Part shown: one piece after another, positions 24,826-33,538 of the stretch
Position numbering within the stretch: the stretch's first letter is position 1
How the letters are laid out: each line of letters begins with the position of its first letter
Translations under genes and position numbers: made by a program
Assembly (NCBI GenBank): GCA_009930155.1
Contig: RZYX01000014.1
Span: 1-35,180 of the forward strand
From: Clostridia bacterium
GTDB taxonomy: Bacteria > Bacillota_A > Clostridia > Oscillospirales > Acutalibacteraceae
Direction of reading: 5' to 3'
DNA length: 35,180 bases
The notes under the pieces: generated by a model
Database searches by the model: none
Seen by the model: the letters and a program-made list of their open reading frames with translations, nothing else
Told to the model about the DNA's origin: nothing

Positions 24826-25437
24826 TTATATTTTGCCTTTGCCACTCCAAAAGATATGGTCATCCACAAGTACTGCACGGGCAAAAGATGCCTCTGCTCC
24901 ACCTATTTTAATTGGTAAAGCTATCAAAAAATATTCCCCAGGGTTAACATTGCTCAAATCAAGCCCCTCTAGAATTGGAATATTGTGGCTCAAAAAAGCA
25001 CGGTGGACAAAGCCATCATCTTCCTTAGAGCCGATGGATAGACCGTCTGTTCCAATAAGCTCAAGCCCTATTTGGCAAGCGTCTTCTGCGGCACCCGCCA
25101 TAAAGTGAGCTTTTCCGCCAGACTTTATAAGCAGTCGTTTACAATTTTTTGGAAATAGGCGTTCAATGGTTACTCCTGCAATAACTCCCTCAGGTAGGTC
25201 TATTACTGTGCAGGGTCCAATAAATCGTTCTAGGTCAATTGAGTTAATCGGTGCTCCGTCATCAATAAAATGCAGTGGGGCATCAATGTGCGTTCCCGTA
25301 TGTAGCGAAGCATACAGAGCAGACAATTCAAACTCATCTCCACAATCCATTCGGTTGAGTCGTTGTAGCTTTGGAACGGGGTCGCCGTCATACAATTTTG
25401 CCGTTAACAAGTCGGTAGAAATATCTATTATATTCAT
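24826..25437 (-). CDS. cyclase-family metal hydrolase (kynurenine formamidase-like)
   Basis: A 203-residue protein of the cyclase/KynB family. The metal-binding motif HTGTHIDAPLHF gives His46, His50 and Asp52, with His56 also conserved. It ends with KIGGAEASFARAVLVDD, typical of the family. Members hydrolyse N-formylkynurenine, isatin or related amides, or cyclise polyketides; no tryptophan-breakdown genes are nearby, so the substrate is unknown. GGGGG lies seven bases before the ATG at 25437. It is a single gene, divergent from the next. Confidence 0.88.
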   Translation of the reverse strand: MNIIDISTDLLTAKLYDGDPVPKLQRLNRMDCGDEFELSALYASLHTGTHIDAPLHFIDDGAPINSIDLERFIGPCTVIDLPEGVIAGVTIERLFPKNCKRLLIKSGGKAHFMAGAAEDACQIGLELIGTDGLSIGSKEDDGFVHRAFLSHNIPILEGLDLSNVNPGEYFLIALPIKIGGAEASFARAVLVDDHIFWSGKGKI

Positions 25438-25527
25438 TCCATTGCCCCCTTGTGTATTGATTAAATTTTATTTTATCACAAAACGAATATATTTGGCAAA
25501 AAATGTTTAAAATTTAATTCAAAGTCC

Positions 25528-25606
25528 GTACAATTGTACTCTAACCGCCCCGCAAACATTTTGGCATTGAAAAATCTTCACAAACTCTGTATACTTGTAA
25601 TTGTAC
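25528..25606. promoter_or_regulatory. repeated GTAC-palindrome motif in a divergent promoter region
   Basis: GTACAATTGTAC at 25528-25539 is a perfect 12-bp palindrome. A near copy, GTAATTGTAC, is at 25597-25606, 67 bases on, directly after the -10 of the following promoter. Between two divergent genes such a pair could be operators for one regulator. No regulator gene is adjacent. Confidence 0.35.
25567..25595 (+). promoter_or_regulatory. promoter of the 65-residue protein gene
   Basis: TTGAAA (25567-25572), a 17-base spacer and TATACT (25590-25595), about 42 bases before ATG 25637. Confidence 0.65.
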
Positions 25607-25636
25607 AGAACATTTGTTTATGGAGGAGATTTTTAA

Positions 25637-25834
25637 ATGACATTATACGAAATGGGAACACAGTATGTTGAACAATCAAAAGAAATTCGCTCACAGATAA
25701 GGGAACTGCGTCCCCAACTTAAAGCACTTTCAGGGTACGAGCTTTTAGAGCTACGCAGAAAACTTGCATGTCTTTATCAAATGTCGCTTGATTGCAGAAG
25801 AATTGGCGAGCATCTACAAAATTATTATAATTAG
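25637..25834 (+). CDS. small helical protein of unknown function (65 residues)
   Basis: ATG 25637 has a strong ribosome binding site, TGGAGGAG, and its own promoter. The product is charged and almost wholly helical. EQSKEIRSQIRELRPQLKAL and ELLELRRKLACLYQM suggest a two-helix coiled-coil hairpin, and it ends HLQNYYN. There is no membrane segment or signal. Short proteins of this kind are frequent in Clostridia, but I can assign no role. It lies 100 bases before glmS, which has its own promoter. Confidence 0.75.
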   Translation: MTLYEMGTQYVEQSKEIRSQIRELRPQLKALSGYELLELRRKLACLYQMSLDCRRIGEHLQNYYN

Positions 25835-25869
25835 TTTCATATTAAGCCTTATCTTTAGTGTTTTTTTTC

Positions 25870-25898
25870 TTGCTCTTTATACAATATTAGTATAGAAT
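25870..25898 (+). promoter_or_regulatory. promoter of glmS
   Basis: TTGCTC (25870-25875), a 17-base spacer and TAGAAT (25893-25898), 36 bases before ATG 25935. The 100-base gap leaves no room for a glmS ribozyme. Confidence 0.6.
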
Positions 25899-25934
25899 AT
25901 ATCAAAGTGTATTTATAGTTAGGAGAACTATCTT

Positions 25935-27764
25935 ATGTGTGGAATAATTGGCTTTACTGGAACTCAAAAGGCAACTCCGCTTCTTTTGGACGGGCTTGAA
26001 AAGTTGGAGTATCGAGGTTATGACTCTGCTGGCATAGCCGTTTTAGAAGACGGCAATATTGACATTATAAAATCTAAGGGCAAGCTTGCCATTTTGCGTG
26101 CAAAAATTGCAGGCATAAAAGAGCCTACGGGCACAATGGGAATAGGGCACACCCGCTGGGCAACTCATGGCGAGCCTTCGGACAATAACTCGCATCCTCA
26201 TATCAGCAAGTCAAGGCGTTTTGCGGTAGTTCATAACGGCATTATTGAGAATTATGCTGTGCTGAAGCAAGAGCTTATTGCAAAAGGATTTATTTTTCAT
26301 TCAGAGACAGACACAGAGGTTATTGCTCATTTACTTGACACAAACTATACTGGTGATTTTTTTGAGGCTGTACGCAAAACAGTTGCACAACTTACAGGTT
26401 CATATTCAATAGGAATTATTTGCAAGGACGAACCAAACAAGATTGTGTGCATTCGCAAGTCAAGCCCTCTTGTAATTGCAGTTAGTGAAATAGGTAATTT
26501 TATAGCATCAGACATCACAGCTATTTTGGCTCACACTCGTGATACATATAAAATGATGGATGATGAATATGCAATCGTTGGAAAAGATAGCGTTGAGTTC
26601 TTTGACAAAGATGGCAAAAAGATTGAAAAAGAGATTACAAGAATAACATGGGATGTTGATGCCGCAGAAAAGGGTGGACATGAACATTTTATGATAAAAG
26701 AAATTCTTGAGCAACCTCGTGCTATTAAGGCAACTATTTCTCCAAGAATTACGGAAAATGGTAAGATTAATCTTGACGGAATAAGCCTTACCAAAGAAGA
26801 GATTTCACAGTTTAACAGAATCTTTATTCTTGCTTGCGGTTCAGCATATCATGTTGGAGTTGTTGGCAAATATGTTATAGAAGAGCTTGCAAGAATCCCT
26901 GTTGAGGTTGACATTGCATCAGAGTTTCGTTATAGATACCCATTGGTGGACGACAAGTCACTTGTTATCATCATTAGTCAAAGTGGTGAAACTGCAGACA
27001 CTCTCGCAGCCCTTCGTGAAGCAAAGTCAAAGGGAGCAAGGGTCATCTCTATTGTTAATGTTGTTGGTTCTTCAATTGCAAGTGAAAGTGACGATGTTCT
27101 TTATACATGGGCAGGTCCTGAGATTTCTGTTGCAACAACAAAGGCATATAGCACCCAGCTTACCCTTATCTATTTGTTTGCGATTCATCTTGCACAGCAA
27201 ACAGGTAAAATTACAGATGATTATGTAAAAGAGTTGCTTGATGAAATTCAGGCTATTCCTGATAAAATTAAATATATTTTTGAGCAAAGAGAATATATAG
27301 ACAGCATTGCACAGAGATACACTTTCCTTGAACACGCATATTTTTTAGGCAGAAATCTTGATTATGCTGTTGCTCTTGAGGCTTCACTAAAGCTTAAGGA
27401 AATTAGCTATATTCATTCTGAGGCATATGCAGCAGGTGAGTTAAAGCACGGAACAATTTCGCTAATTGAGCCAGGTACATCTGTGATTGCTCTTTGTTGT
27501 TCAGACAGACTTGTTGAAAAAACCATGAGCAATGTTGAAGAAGTTATGGCAAGAGGAGCACAAGTTCTTTGTGTTGCTGTTGAGGGTAACACCGCATGCA
27601 GGCATATTTGTGACCATGTTATTTATGTGCCAGAGATACATCCGCTGTTTATGCCATCACTTGAAGTTGTTCCACTTCAGCTTTTGGGTTATTACACAGC
27701 AAAAGTAAGAAAGTGCGATATCGACAAGCCAAGGAACCTTGCAAAGTCAGTTACTGTTGAATAA
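25935..27764 (+). CDS. glmS: glutamine-fructose-6-phosphate aminotransferase (isomerising)
   Basis: Makes glucosamine-6-phosphate from fructose-6-phosphate and glutamine, the entry to UDP-GlcNAc for the cell wall. The N-terminal class II amidotransferase starts MCGIIGFTG with catalytic Cys2, then KLEYRGYDSAGIAV, HTRWATHG and SETDTEV. Two SIS domains follow from about residue 285 (ILACGSAYHVG, SQSGETADTLAAL, and a second SIS near residue 450). It ends KPRNLAKSVTVE, the conserved C-terminal tail with the active-site lysine. Full length at 609 residues. AGGAGA precedes ATG 25935. A strong terminator follows. Confidence 0.97.
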   Translation: MCGIIGFTGTQKATPLLLDGLEKLEYRGYDSAGIAVLEDGNIDIIKSKGKLAILRAKIAGIKEPTGTMGIGHTRWATHGEPSDNNSHPHISKSRRFAVVHNGIIENYAVLKQELIAKGFIFHSETDTEVIAHLLDTNYTGDFFEAVRKTVAQLTGSYSIGIICKDEPNKIVCIRKSSPLVIAVSEIGNFIASDITAILAHTRDTYKMMDDEYAIVGKDSVEFFDKDGKKIEKEITRITWDVDAAEKGGHEHFMIKEILEQPRAIKATISPRITENGKINLDGISLTKEEISQFNRIFILACGSAYHVGVVGKYVIEELARIPVEVDIASEFRYRYPLVDDKSLVIIISQSGETADTLAALREAKSKGARVISIVNVVGSSIASESDDVLYTWAGPEISVATTKAYSTQLTLIYLFAIHLAQQTGKITDDYVKELLDEIQAIPDKIKYIFEQREYIDSIAQRYTFLEHAYFLGRNLDYAVALEASLKLKEISYIHSEAYAAGELKHGTISLIEPGTSVIALCCSDRLVEKTMSNVEEVMARGAQVLCVAVEGNTACRHICDHVIYVPEIHPLFMPSLEVVPLQLLGYYTAKVRKCDIDKPRNLAKSVTVE

Positions 27765-27784
27765 TAAATTACATATAAATATTA

Positions 27785-27821
27785 AAAAGGAGCAGCCAGA
27801 CGGCTGCTCCTTTTGCTTTTG
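27785..27821. terminator. bidirectional intrinsic terminator after glmS
   Basis: AAAAGGAGCAGCC (27785-27797), loop AGAC, GGCTGCTCCTTTT (27802-27814), then TGCTTTT. It also fits the convergent HAD gene on the minus strand. Confidence 0.9.
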
Positions 27822-27842
27822 TTTAAATAGAGATTAACGACA

Positions 27843-28673
27843 TTATACTTTTTGTTTGAGGCTTTTTGTGTCGAGTATGTTTTTTTCAATAAATTCTGCT
27901 AAGCCATCATCCTCAACATCTCCGCAAATGGTTGTCGCTATTTGTTTTAGCCCTTTCATTGCGTTGCCCATAGCAACACCAGTGCCAGCGTGTTCAAACA
28001 TGGAGCTGTCATTGAGTGAGTCGCCAAAGGCTATTATTTCTTGCTTTTCTATACCATGTAGCTTTGCAATTTCTTCTATTGCTTTGCCTTTACTTATGCC
28101 TTTTTGGGTAACGTTTAGCAAATATTTATCGCACAAGCCGATTTCGTATTTATCGCCAAACTTATTTTGTGCTTGCTCTATCATTTTTTTTACTTTTCGA
28201 GGAAAATATGAACCAACTATTATTTGTGAAACATCCATTTTTTCACAATCGTCAATTAAAGTTGATCTTGTTTTATCTATAGGATAGCTAACGCTTTTTA
28301 TGCATATTTTTGAAAAGCAATCATTCTTTTTTGTTTTCATAGCACAGTCAGAAACAAGAAATGCGTGAGCGGATCTGTTTTGAAAAATTTCTAAAACTTC
28401 TCTTGCCTCTTCATGAGTAAATAGGCTTTGAAAAACCACAGAGTCGTCAGAAAGGTTGCGAATGGTTGCTCCTTGATTGGCTATAATCTCATCTTTAAGC
28501 CCAAGTTCTCTTGCAAAATTTGCTATGCCAATATATGGGCGTGTTGTGCAAATAACAAATCTGCCGCCGCTACTTATATACTGTTTTATTGCCGCTCTTG
28601 TGCGTGGAGTGACTATTTTTTTGCTGTTGCAAAGGGTTTTGTCATAGTCTGAAACAATCATTTTATATTTCAT
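27843..28673 (-). CDS. Cof-type HAD-superfamily phosphatase
   Basis: A 276-residue cytoplasmic HAD phosphatase of the Cof/IIB subfamily. Motif I is SDYDKTL (Asp9 nucleophile, Asp11 acid). CTTRPYIG is motif II. Lys in the GISKGKAIEEIA segment is motif III, and GDSLNDSSMFEHAG is motif IV. GVAMGNAMKGLK is the usual closing stretch. Members dephosphorylate sugar phosphates, FMN or pyridoxal phosphate, and the exact substrate is not predictable. AGGGGC lies before the ATG at 28673. Single gene between glmS and glyS. Confidence 0.9.
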   Translation of the reverse strand: MKYKMIVSDYDKTLCNSKKIVTPRTRAAIKQYISSGGRFVICTTRPYIGIANFARELGLKDEIIANQGATIRNLSDDSVVFQSLFTHEEAREVLEIFQNRSAHAFLVSDCAMKTKKNDCFSKICIKSVSYPIDKTRSTLIDDCEKMDVSQIIVGSYFPRKVKKMIEQAQNKFGDKYEIGLCDKYLLNVTQKGISKGKAIEEIAKLHGIEKQEIIAFGDSLNDSSMFEHAGTGVAMGNAMKGLKQIATTICGDVEDDGLAEFIEKNILDTKSLKQKV

Positions 28674-28868
28674 AGTCGTTAGCCCCTAACATTTTATTAA
28701 CTATAATCATTATCGCATTTTTAAAATTTAAATCAAGTAAATGTTTTTGACATTAAGTAATTTTTGCAAAAAGACACAGCATAAGGTATCTTATATACTA
28801 TTCAAATATTATAAAGTTTTTGCACGCATTATAGTTATTTGTATTTTTATAAATTGATTTTATTAGAA

Positions 28869-28905
28869 AAAATAAAAGGACAAGGTTTTTTCAAGCCTTG
28901 TCCTT
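28869..28905 (-). terminator. terminator of glyS
   Basis: AAGGACAAGG (28876-28885) pairs with CCTTGTCCTT (28896-28905). On the minus strand it is followed by TTATTTTTTCT, 15 bases after the glyS stop. Confidence 0.85.
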
Positions 28906-28919
28906 GATGTTATTAAAAA

Positions 28920-30299
28920 TTAAAATTCAAGTTTGCTTGAAATATAAGCTTCAAGCTCACCAATGTTAATCCTCGTTTGTTTCATAGAATCTCTTTCTCT
29001 AACGGTTACACAGCCGTCTTCGACTGATTCAAAGTCATAGGTGATGCAAAATGGAGTTCCGATTTCATCCTGTCTGCGGTAACGCTTGCCAATAGAGCCA
29101 GAGTCATCGTATTCAACATTAAACTTCTTTGCAAGTGCACAAAACACTTTGTCAGCCTCACTGTTAAGTTTTTTTGAAAGAGGCAAAACAGCTGCCTTAA
29201 TAGGTGCAAGTGCAGGGTGAAGGCGAAGAACAACTCTGGTATCACCTTTTTCTGCGTCAACAACCTCTTCATCATAAGCTTCGCAAAGGAAGGCAAGAGC
29301 AACACGGTCAGCACCAAGAGATGGTTCAACAACATATGGAAGATACTTTTCGTTTGTTTCTTGGTCAAAGTATTCAAGGCTTTTTCCAGAGGTGTTTTGA
29401 TGCTGAGTCAAGTCAAAGTTTGTTCGGCTTGCAACGCCCCAAAGCTCACCCCAGCCAAACGGGAAGAGATATTCAAAGTCTGTTGTTGCGTTTGAGTAGT
29501 GAGAAAGTTCTTTTTGCTCATGGTCACGAAGCTTTAAGTTTTCGGTCTTAATGCCGAGAGATAAAAGCCATTGATTGCAATAATCTTTCCAGTATGCGAA
29601 CCATTCAAGCTCTGTGCCAGGCTTGCAAAAAAATTCAAGCTCCATTTGCTCAAACTCACGGGTGCGAAAAACAAAGTTGCCAGGTGTAATCTCGTTGCGG
29701 AAGGATTTACCAATTTGGCAAACACCAAAGGGAAGCTTACGGCGAGTTGTACGCTGAATATTAGCAAAGTTTACAAAAATTCCCTGTGCAGTTTCTGGAC
29801 GAAGAAAAATTTCGTTCTTGCTATTTTCTGTAACCCCCTGAAATGTTTTAAACATAAGGTTAAAATTACGGATATCAGTAAAGTTACAGCTATCACAATC
29901 AGGGCATTTAATGTTTTGTTGTTTAATATAATCAGACATCTGCTCAAATGACCAGCCAGCAGGATTAACGCCAGTGTCTTCAATAAGTTTGTCTGCACGA
30001 TGGCGTGTGTGACACTCTTTACAGTCCATAAGTGGGTCAGAAAATCCGCCAACATGCCCAGAAGCAACCCATGCTTGTGGGTTCATAAAAATAGCGGAAT
30101 CAAGTCCTACATTATATCGGTTTTCGTATACAAATTTTTGCCACCAAGCACGCTTAACATTGTTTTTAAATTCAACGCCAAGAGGGCCGTAATCCCAAGT
30201 GTTTGAAAGTCCTCCATAAATTTCACTTCCAGCATATATAAATCCACGACTCTTACAAAGAGACACAACTTTTTCCATTGTTTTTTCCGAATTAAGCAC
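28920..30299 (-). CDS. glyS: glycyl-tRNA synthetase, single-chain type
   Basis: Class II synthetase that charges tRNA-Gly, of the homodimeric (alpha2) kind rather than the two-subunit GlyQ/GlyS. The start [20 protein letters not shown] and [13 protein letters not shown] are family marks. Motif 2 is [11 protein letters not shown] with RTREFEQME. Motif 3 is in the [11 protein letters not shown] segment. The C-terminal anticodon-binding domain begins near residue 360 ([15 protein letters not shown]). GTG 30299 gives 459 residues and lies eight bases after GGGGG; an adjacent TTG and an internal ATG are alternatives. No T-box leader is seen. A promoter is at 30332-30360. The name glyQS is also in use for this type. 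Confidence 0.95.
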   Translation of the reverse strand: MLNSEKTMEKVVSLCKSRGFIYAGSEIYGGLSNTWDYGPLGVEFKNNVKRAWWQKFVYENRYNVGLDSAIFMNPQAWVASGHVGGFSDPLMDCKECHTRHRADKLIEDTGVNPAGWSFEQMSDYIKQQNIKCPDCDSCNFTDIRNFNLMFKTFQGVTENSKNEIFLRPETAQGIFVNFANIQRTTRRKLPFGVCQIGKSFRNEITPGNFVFRTREFEQMELEFFCKPGTELEWFAYWKDYCNQWLLSLGIKTENLKLRDHEQKELSHYSNATTDFEYLFPFGWGELWGVASRTNFDLTQHQNTSGKSLEYFDQETNEKYLPYVVEPSLGADRVALAFLCEAYDEEVVDAEKGDTRVVLRLHPALAPIKAAVLPLSKKLNSEADKVFCALAKKFNVEYDDSGSIGKRYRRQDEIGTPFCITYDFESVEDGCVTVRERDSMKQTRINIGELEAYISSKLEF

Positions 30300-30331
30300 C
30301 AAAAATTCCCCCTAGTTTTTATACAATAGAT

Positions 30332-30360
30332 ATACTAATATAATAAGAGTGAAAAGTCAA
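30332..30360 (-). promoter_or_regulatory. promoter of glyS
   Basis: On the minus strand TTGACT (30355-30360), a 17-base spacer and TAGTAT (30332-30337) lie about 33 bases before the start codon. The leader is too short for a T-box riboswitch. Confidence 0.55.
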
Positions 30361-30458
30361 GTATACGCAAAGATGAGCATAACAAGCTGATATAAACAAA
30401 AAAATTAAGAAAAACAACATTTTTAAAGCATAAAAAATAAAAGTTAACAAATGCTTAA

Positions 30459-30487
30459 TTGACATTGTAAAGAAGAAAGAATATAGT
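30459..30487 (+). promoter_or_regulatory. promoter of the activase-dehydratase pair
   Basis: TTGACA (30459-30464), a 17-base spacer and TATAGT (30482-30487), about 66 bases before ATG 30554. AAGGAG precedes the start codon. Confidence 0.75.
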
Positions 30488-30553
30488 GTTTAGTGTCTAC
30501 TTTTATTCATATATAAGGTTAAAATCAACAAAGTACCAAGGAGCAAAAATCGT

Positions 30554-33538
30554 ATGGAAAACGTTTTAATACCAGAAGTAAAATCAATTAAAAATTTAGC
30601 TTTGGGAATTGATATTGGCTCTACCACTGCAAAAGTTGTGCTTATAAAAGACGGTACGGTTTTGTACGAGTGTTATGAACGCCACTATTCACAGGTTCGC
30701 CAAAAAACGCTGGAGTTAGTTCAGCGAGTTGAAAATTTAATAAATGATGAACCAATATATGTTTCTATTTCAGGTTCGGCAGGCCTTGGCGTTGCAAAAG
30801 CTGCAGGGATTCCGTTTGTTCAAGAGGTTTTTGCAACAGCGGAAACAGTTAAAGAGCTTGCTAGCGACACTGATGTTGTAATAGAGCTTGGTGGAGAAGA
30901 TGCAAAGGTGGTCTTTTTTACTGGTGGAACAGATGAGAGAATGAACGGCTCTTGTGCTGGAGGTACAGGTGCGTTTATTGACCAAATGGCAACTCTTATG
31001 AATGTTAGCACACAGGAACTAGATGATTTAAGTCTTGATTATCAGCGTATTTATCCAATAGCTTCACGCTGTGGAGTTTTTGCAAAGACGGACATTCAGC
31101 CTCTTCTTAATCAAGGTGCACGTAAGCAGGATGTTGCGATGAGTATTTATCAAGCGGTAGTTGACCAAACTATTGCAGGGCTTGCACAGGGCAGGAGAAT
31201 AAAGGGCAATGTTATGTTTCTCGGTGGACCTCTTTATTATTGCAAGGGTCTGCGTGAGCGTTTTGTAAGCACTTTAAAGTTACAGCCAGAGGGTGCAAGG
31301 TTTCCTGAATATGGCCGTCTTTCTGTTGCTATCGGTGCTGCGATTTATGCATCAAAGCAGAACAAAACATTTACATATAGTGAGCTTGTAGAAAGCATTG
31401 AAAAAAGCTTTTCCGAAAAGAATGAAACTCCTCATTTAGAACCACTTTTTGAAAATCAGGCGGCTTTTGATGAGTTTGAAGCACGCCATAAAAAAGCAAC
31501 GGTACTCACTGCGGACCCAAAAGAATATAAGGGTGATGCTTATTTAGGAATAGACTGTGGAAGTACAACAACAAAAGTTGCACTGATAACAGATGATGAT
31601 AGAATCCTTTATACATATTACAACTCAAACAAGGGCAATCCTGTTGCTGTTATCAAAAAGCAATTAGGTGAAATATATGAGCTTTGTGGTGACAATATAA
31701 AAATAGCGGCAAGTGTTGTTACGGGCTATGGTGAAGAGCTTATCCAAAACGCTTTTAATATTGATGAAGGCTTAGTTGAAACAATGGCGCATTTTACAGC
31801 TGCACGCCACTTTAATCCAAATGTTGATTTTATTCTTGACATTGGAGGGCAAGATATAAAGTGCTTTAAAATACACAATAAGTCAATAGATAGCATAATG
31901 CTAAATGAGGCTTGCTCATCTGGCTGTGGTTCGTTTATTGAAACTTTTGCTCGCTCAATGGGCTATGAAATTGAAGAGTTTTCAAAGTTTGGATTGTTTG
32001 CAAAAGAGCCTGTTGACTTAGGTTCTCGCTGCACAGTGTTTATGAACTCATCAGTTAAGCAGGCACAAAAAGATGGTGCAGGTGTTGGAGATATCTCCGC
32101 TGGTCTTTCAATGAGTGTTGTTAAAAATGCAATTTATAAAGTTATTAGAGCAAATTCAGCAGACGAGCTGGGCAGCCAAATTGTTGTTCAAGGTGGCACA
32201 TTTTTAAACGATGCAGTTTTGCGTAGCTTTGAAAAAGAGCTTGGATGTGATGTTGTTCGTCCACAAATTGCAGGGCTAATGGGTGCATATGGTGCGGCAC
32301 TTTATGCAAAAACGCTTGGCATTAAAAACTCTGAAATTATTACACCTAAGCAGCTTGAAACTTTTGTGCATGAGTCTAAGGCAGTTTCATGCAAGGGATG
32401 CACAAATAAATGCAATCTCACAATAAACACTTTTGGAGATGGCAAAAAGTTTATTTCAGGAAACCAGTGCGAAAAAGGAGCGGGCAAAACGCTTAAAAAA
32501 GCAGATATAATACCTAATTTGCATCAATATAAAAGAGATAAGTTAATGGCTCTTGAACAAACAAATGGGGAGCGAGGAACAATAGGGCTTCCTCTTTCGC
32601 TTGGAATGTATGAGCTTGCGCCTCTGTGGCACTCAATTTTTTCAAGCCTTGGTTTTAGCGTTGTTCTTTCGGGTCTGTCAAATCGCAGAATTTATAGCAA
32701 GGGTCAGTTTAGCATTCCATCAGACACAGCGTGTTATCCTGCAAAAATTATGCATGGGCATATTGAAAAGCTTGTGGAGCAGGGTGTGGATGCAATATTT
32801 TATCCGTGCTTAACCTATAATATTGACGAAAAGATAAGTGAAAACCATTATAATTGTCCTGTTGTTGCATATTATTCTGAGCTTTTGAATTCCAATGTTG
32901 AGTCGCTAAAAAAGACTAAGTTTTTATACCCTTATCTTAACCTAAATAATCAAGTACAGCTTTCAAAAGAAATTTATTTAATGCTTTCAAAGAACTTTGG
33001 AGGTATAAGCTATTTGCAGGTTCGCAAGGCTGTTAAACAAGGCTTTATAGCTTATTACACTTGGATGCAGGATATTAGAGATGAGGGCGAAAAAGCAGTA
33101 GCGTTTGCAAGGGAGAACGGCAAGCGTATAATGGTTTTGGCGGGTAGGCCATATCATGTAGACCCTGAAATTGGGCATGGTATAGATAAGCTTGCAGCTT
33201 CGCTTGGCTTTGTTGTTGTTAGCGAGGATAGCATAAGTGGACTTGCAAAACCTGAAAGTGTAAATGTATTAAATCAGTGGACTTATCACGCTCGTCTTTA
33301 TAATGTTGCAAATTATGTTGCAAAAAATGCAGACTGCGAATTGGTTCAGCTTGTTTCATTTGGATGCGGACTGGATGCAATAACAACAGATGAAGTTAAA
33401 GGCATATTAGAAAAAAGAGGAAAATTATACACACAAATAAAGATAGATGAAATAACAAATTTAGGTGCGGTTAAAATACGCCTAAGAAGTCTGCTCGGAG
33501 CACTAGAAGAAAGAGGTGAGAATTATGGAGAAGTCTGA
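30554..33538 (+). CDS. tandem 2-hydroxyacyl-CoA dehydratase activase (BcrAD/BadFG-type) with C-terminal DUF2229 region
   Basis: A 994-residue ATP-binding Fe-S protein. The first ASKHA ATPase domain starts GIDIGSTTAK (18-27) and the second GIDCGSTTTK (332-341). In the known activator HgdC a [4Fe-4S] cluster is held between subunits by two cysteines 39 residues apart. Both modules here keep such a pair: Cys134 (CAGGTGAF) with Cys173, and Cys454 (CSSGCGSF) with Cys493, again 39 apart. A Cys-rich stretch (CKGCTNKC, about 615-622) leads to the DUF2229-type region from about 674. Homologues are described as activases feeding low-potential electrons to radical dehydratases; the substrate is unknown. 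It overlaps the next gene by 14 bases. In many genomes the two are fused. Confidence 0.88.
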   Translation: MENVLIPEVKSIKNLALGIDIGSTTAKVVLIKDGTVLYECYERHYSQVRQKTLELVQRVENLINDEPIYVSISGSAGLGVAKAAGIPFVQEVFATAETVKELASDTDVVIELGGEDAKVVFFTGGTDERMNGSCAGGTGAFIDQMATLMNVSTQELDDLSLDYQRIYPIASRCGVFAKTDIQPLLNQGARKQDVAMSIYQAVVDQTIAGLAQGRRIKGNVMFLGGPLYYCKGLRERFVSTLKLQPEGARFPEYGRLSVAIGAAIYASKQNKTFTYSELVESIEKSFSEKNETPHLEPLFENQAAFDEFEARHKKATVLTADPKEYKGDAYLGIDCGSTTTKVALITDDDRILYTYYNSNKGNPVAVIKKQLGEIYELCGDNIKIAASVVTGYGEELIQNAFNIDEGLVETMAHFTAARHFNPNVDFILDIGGQDIKCFKIHNKSIDSIMLNEACSSGCGSFIETFARSMGYEIEEFSKFGLFAKEPVDLGSRCTVFMNSSVKQAQKDGAGVGDISAGLSMSVVKNAIYKVIRANSADELGSQIVVQGGTFLNDAVLRSFEKELGCDVVRPQIAGLMGAYGAALYAKTLGIKNSEIITPKQLETFVHESKAVSCKGCTNKCNLTINTFGDGKKFISGNQCEKGAGKTLKKADIIPNLHQYKRDKLMALEQTNGERGTIGLPLSLGMYELAPLWHSIFSSLGFSVVLSGLSNRRIYSKGQFSIPSDTACYPAKIMHGHIEKLVEQGVDAIFYPCLTYNIDEKISENHYNCPVVAYYSELLNSNVESLKKTKFLYPYLNLNNQVQLSKEIYLMLSKNFGGISYLQVRKAVKQGFIAYYTWMQDIRDEGEKAVAFARENGKRIMVLAGRPYHVDPEIGHGIDKLAASLGFVVVSEDSISGLAKPESVNVLNQWTYHARLYNVANYVAKNADCELVQLVSFGCGLDAITTDEVKGILEKRGKLYTQIKIDEITNLGAVKIRLRSLLGALEERGENYGEV

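Noticed and set aside
25835..25934. A glmS ribozyme before glmS
   Set aside because: The gap is only 100 bases, is AT-rich and already holds a promoter; none of the conserved ribozyme core is seen.
30300..30553. A T-box riboswitch before glyS
   Set aside because: The likely promoter leaves a leader of about 30 bases, far too short, and no T-box core sequence was seen.
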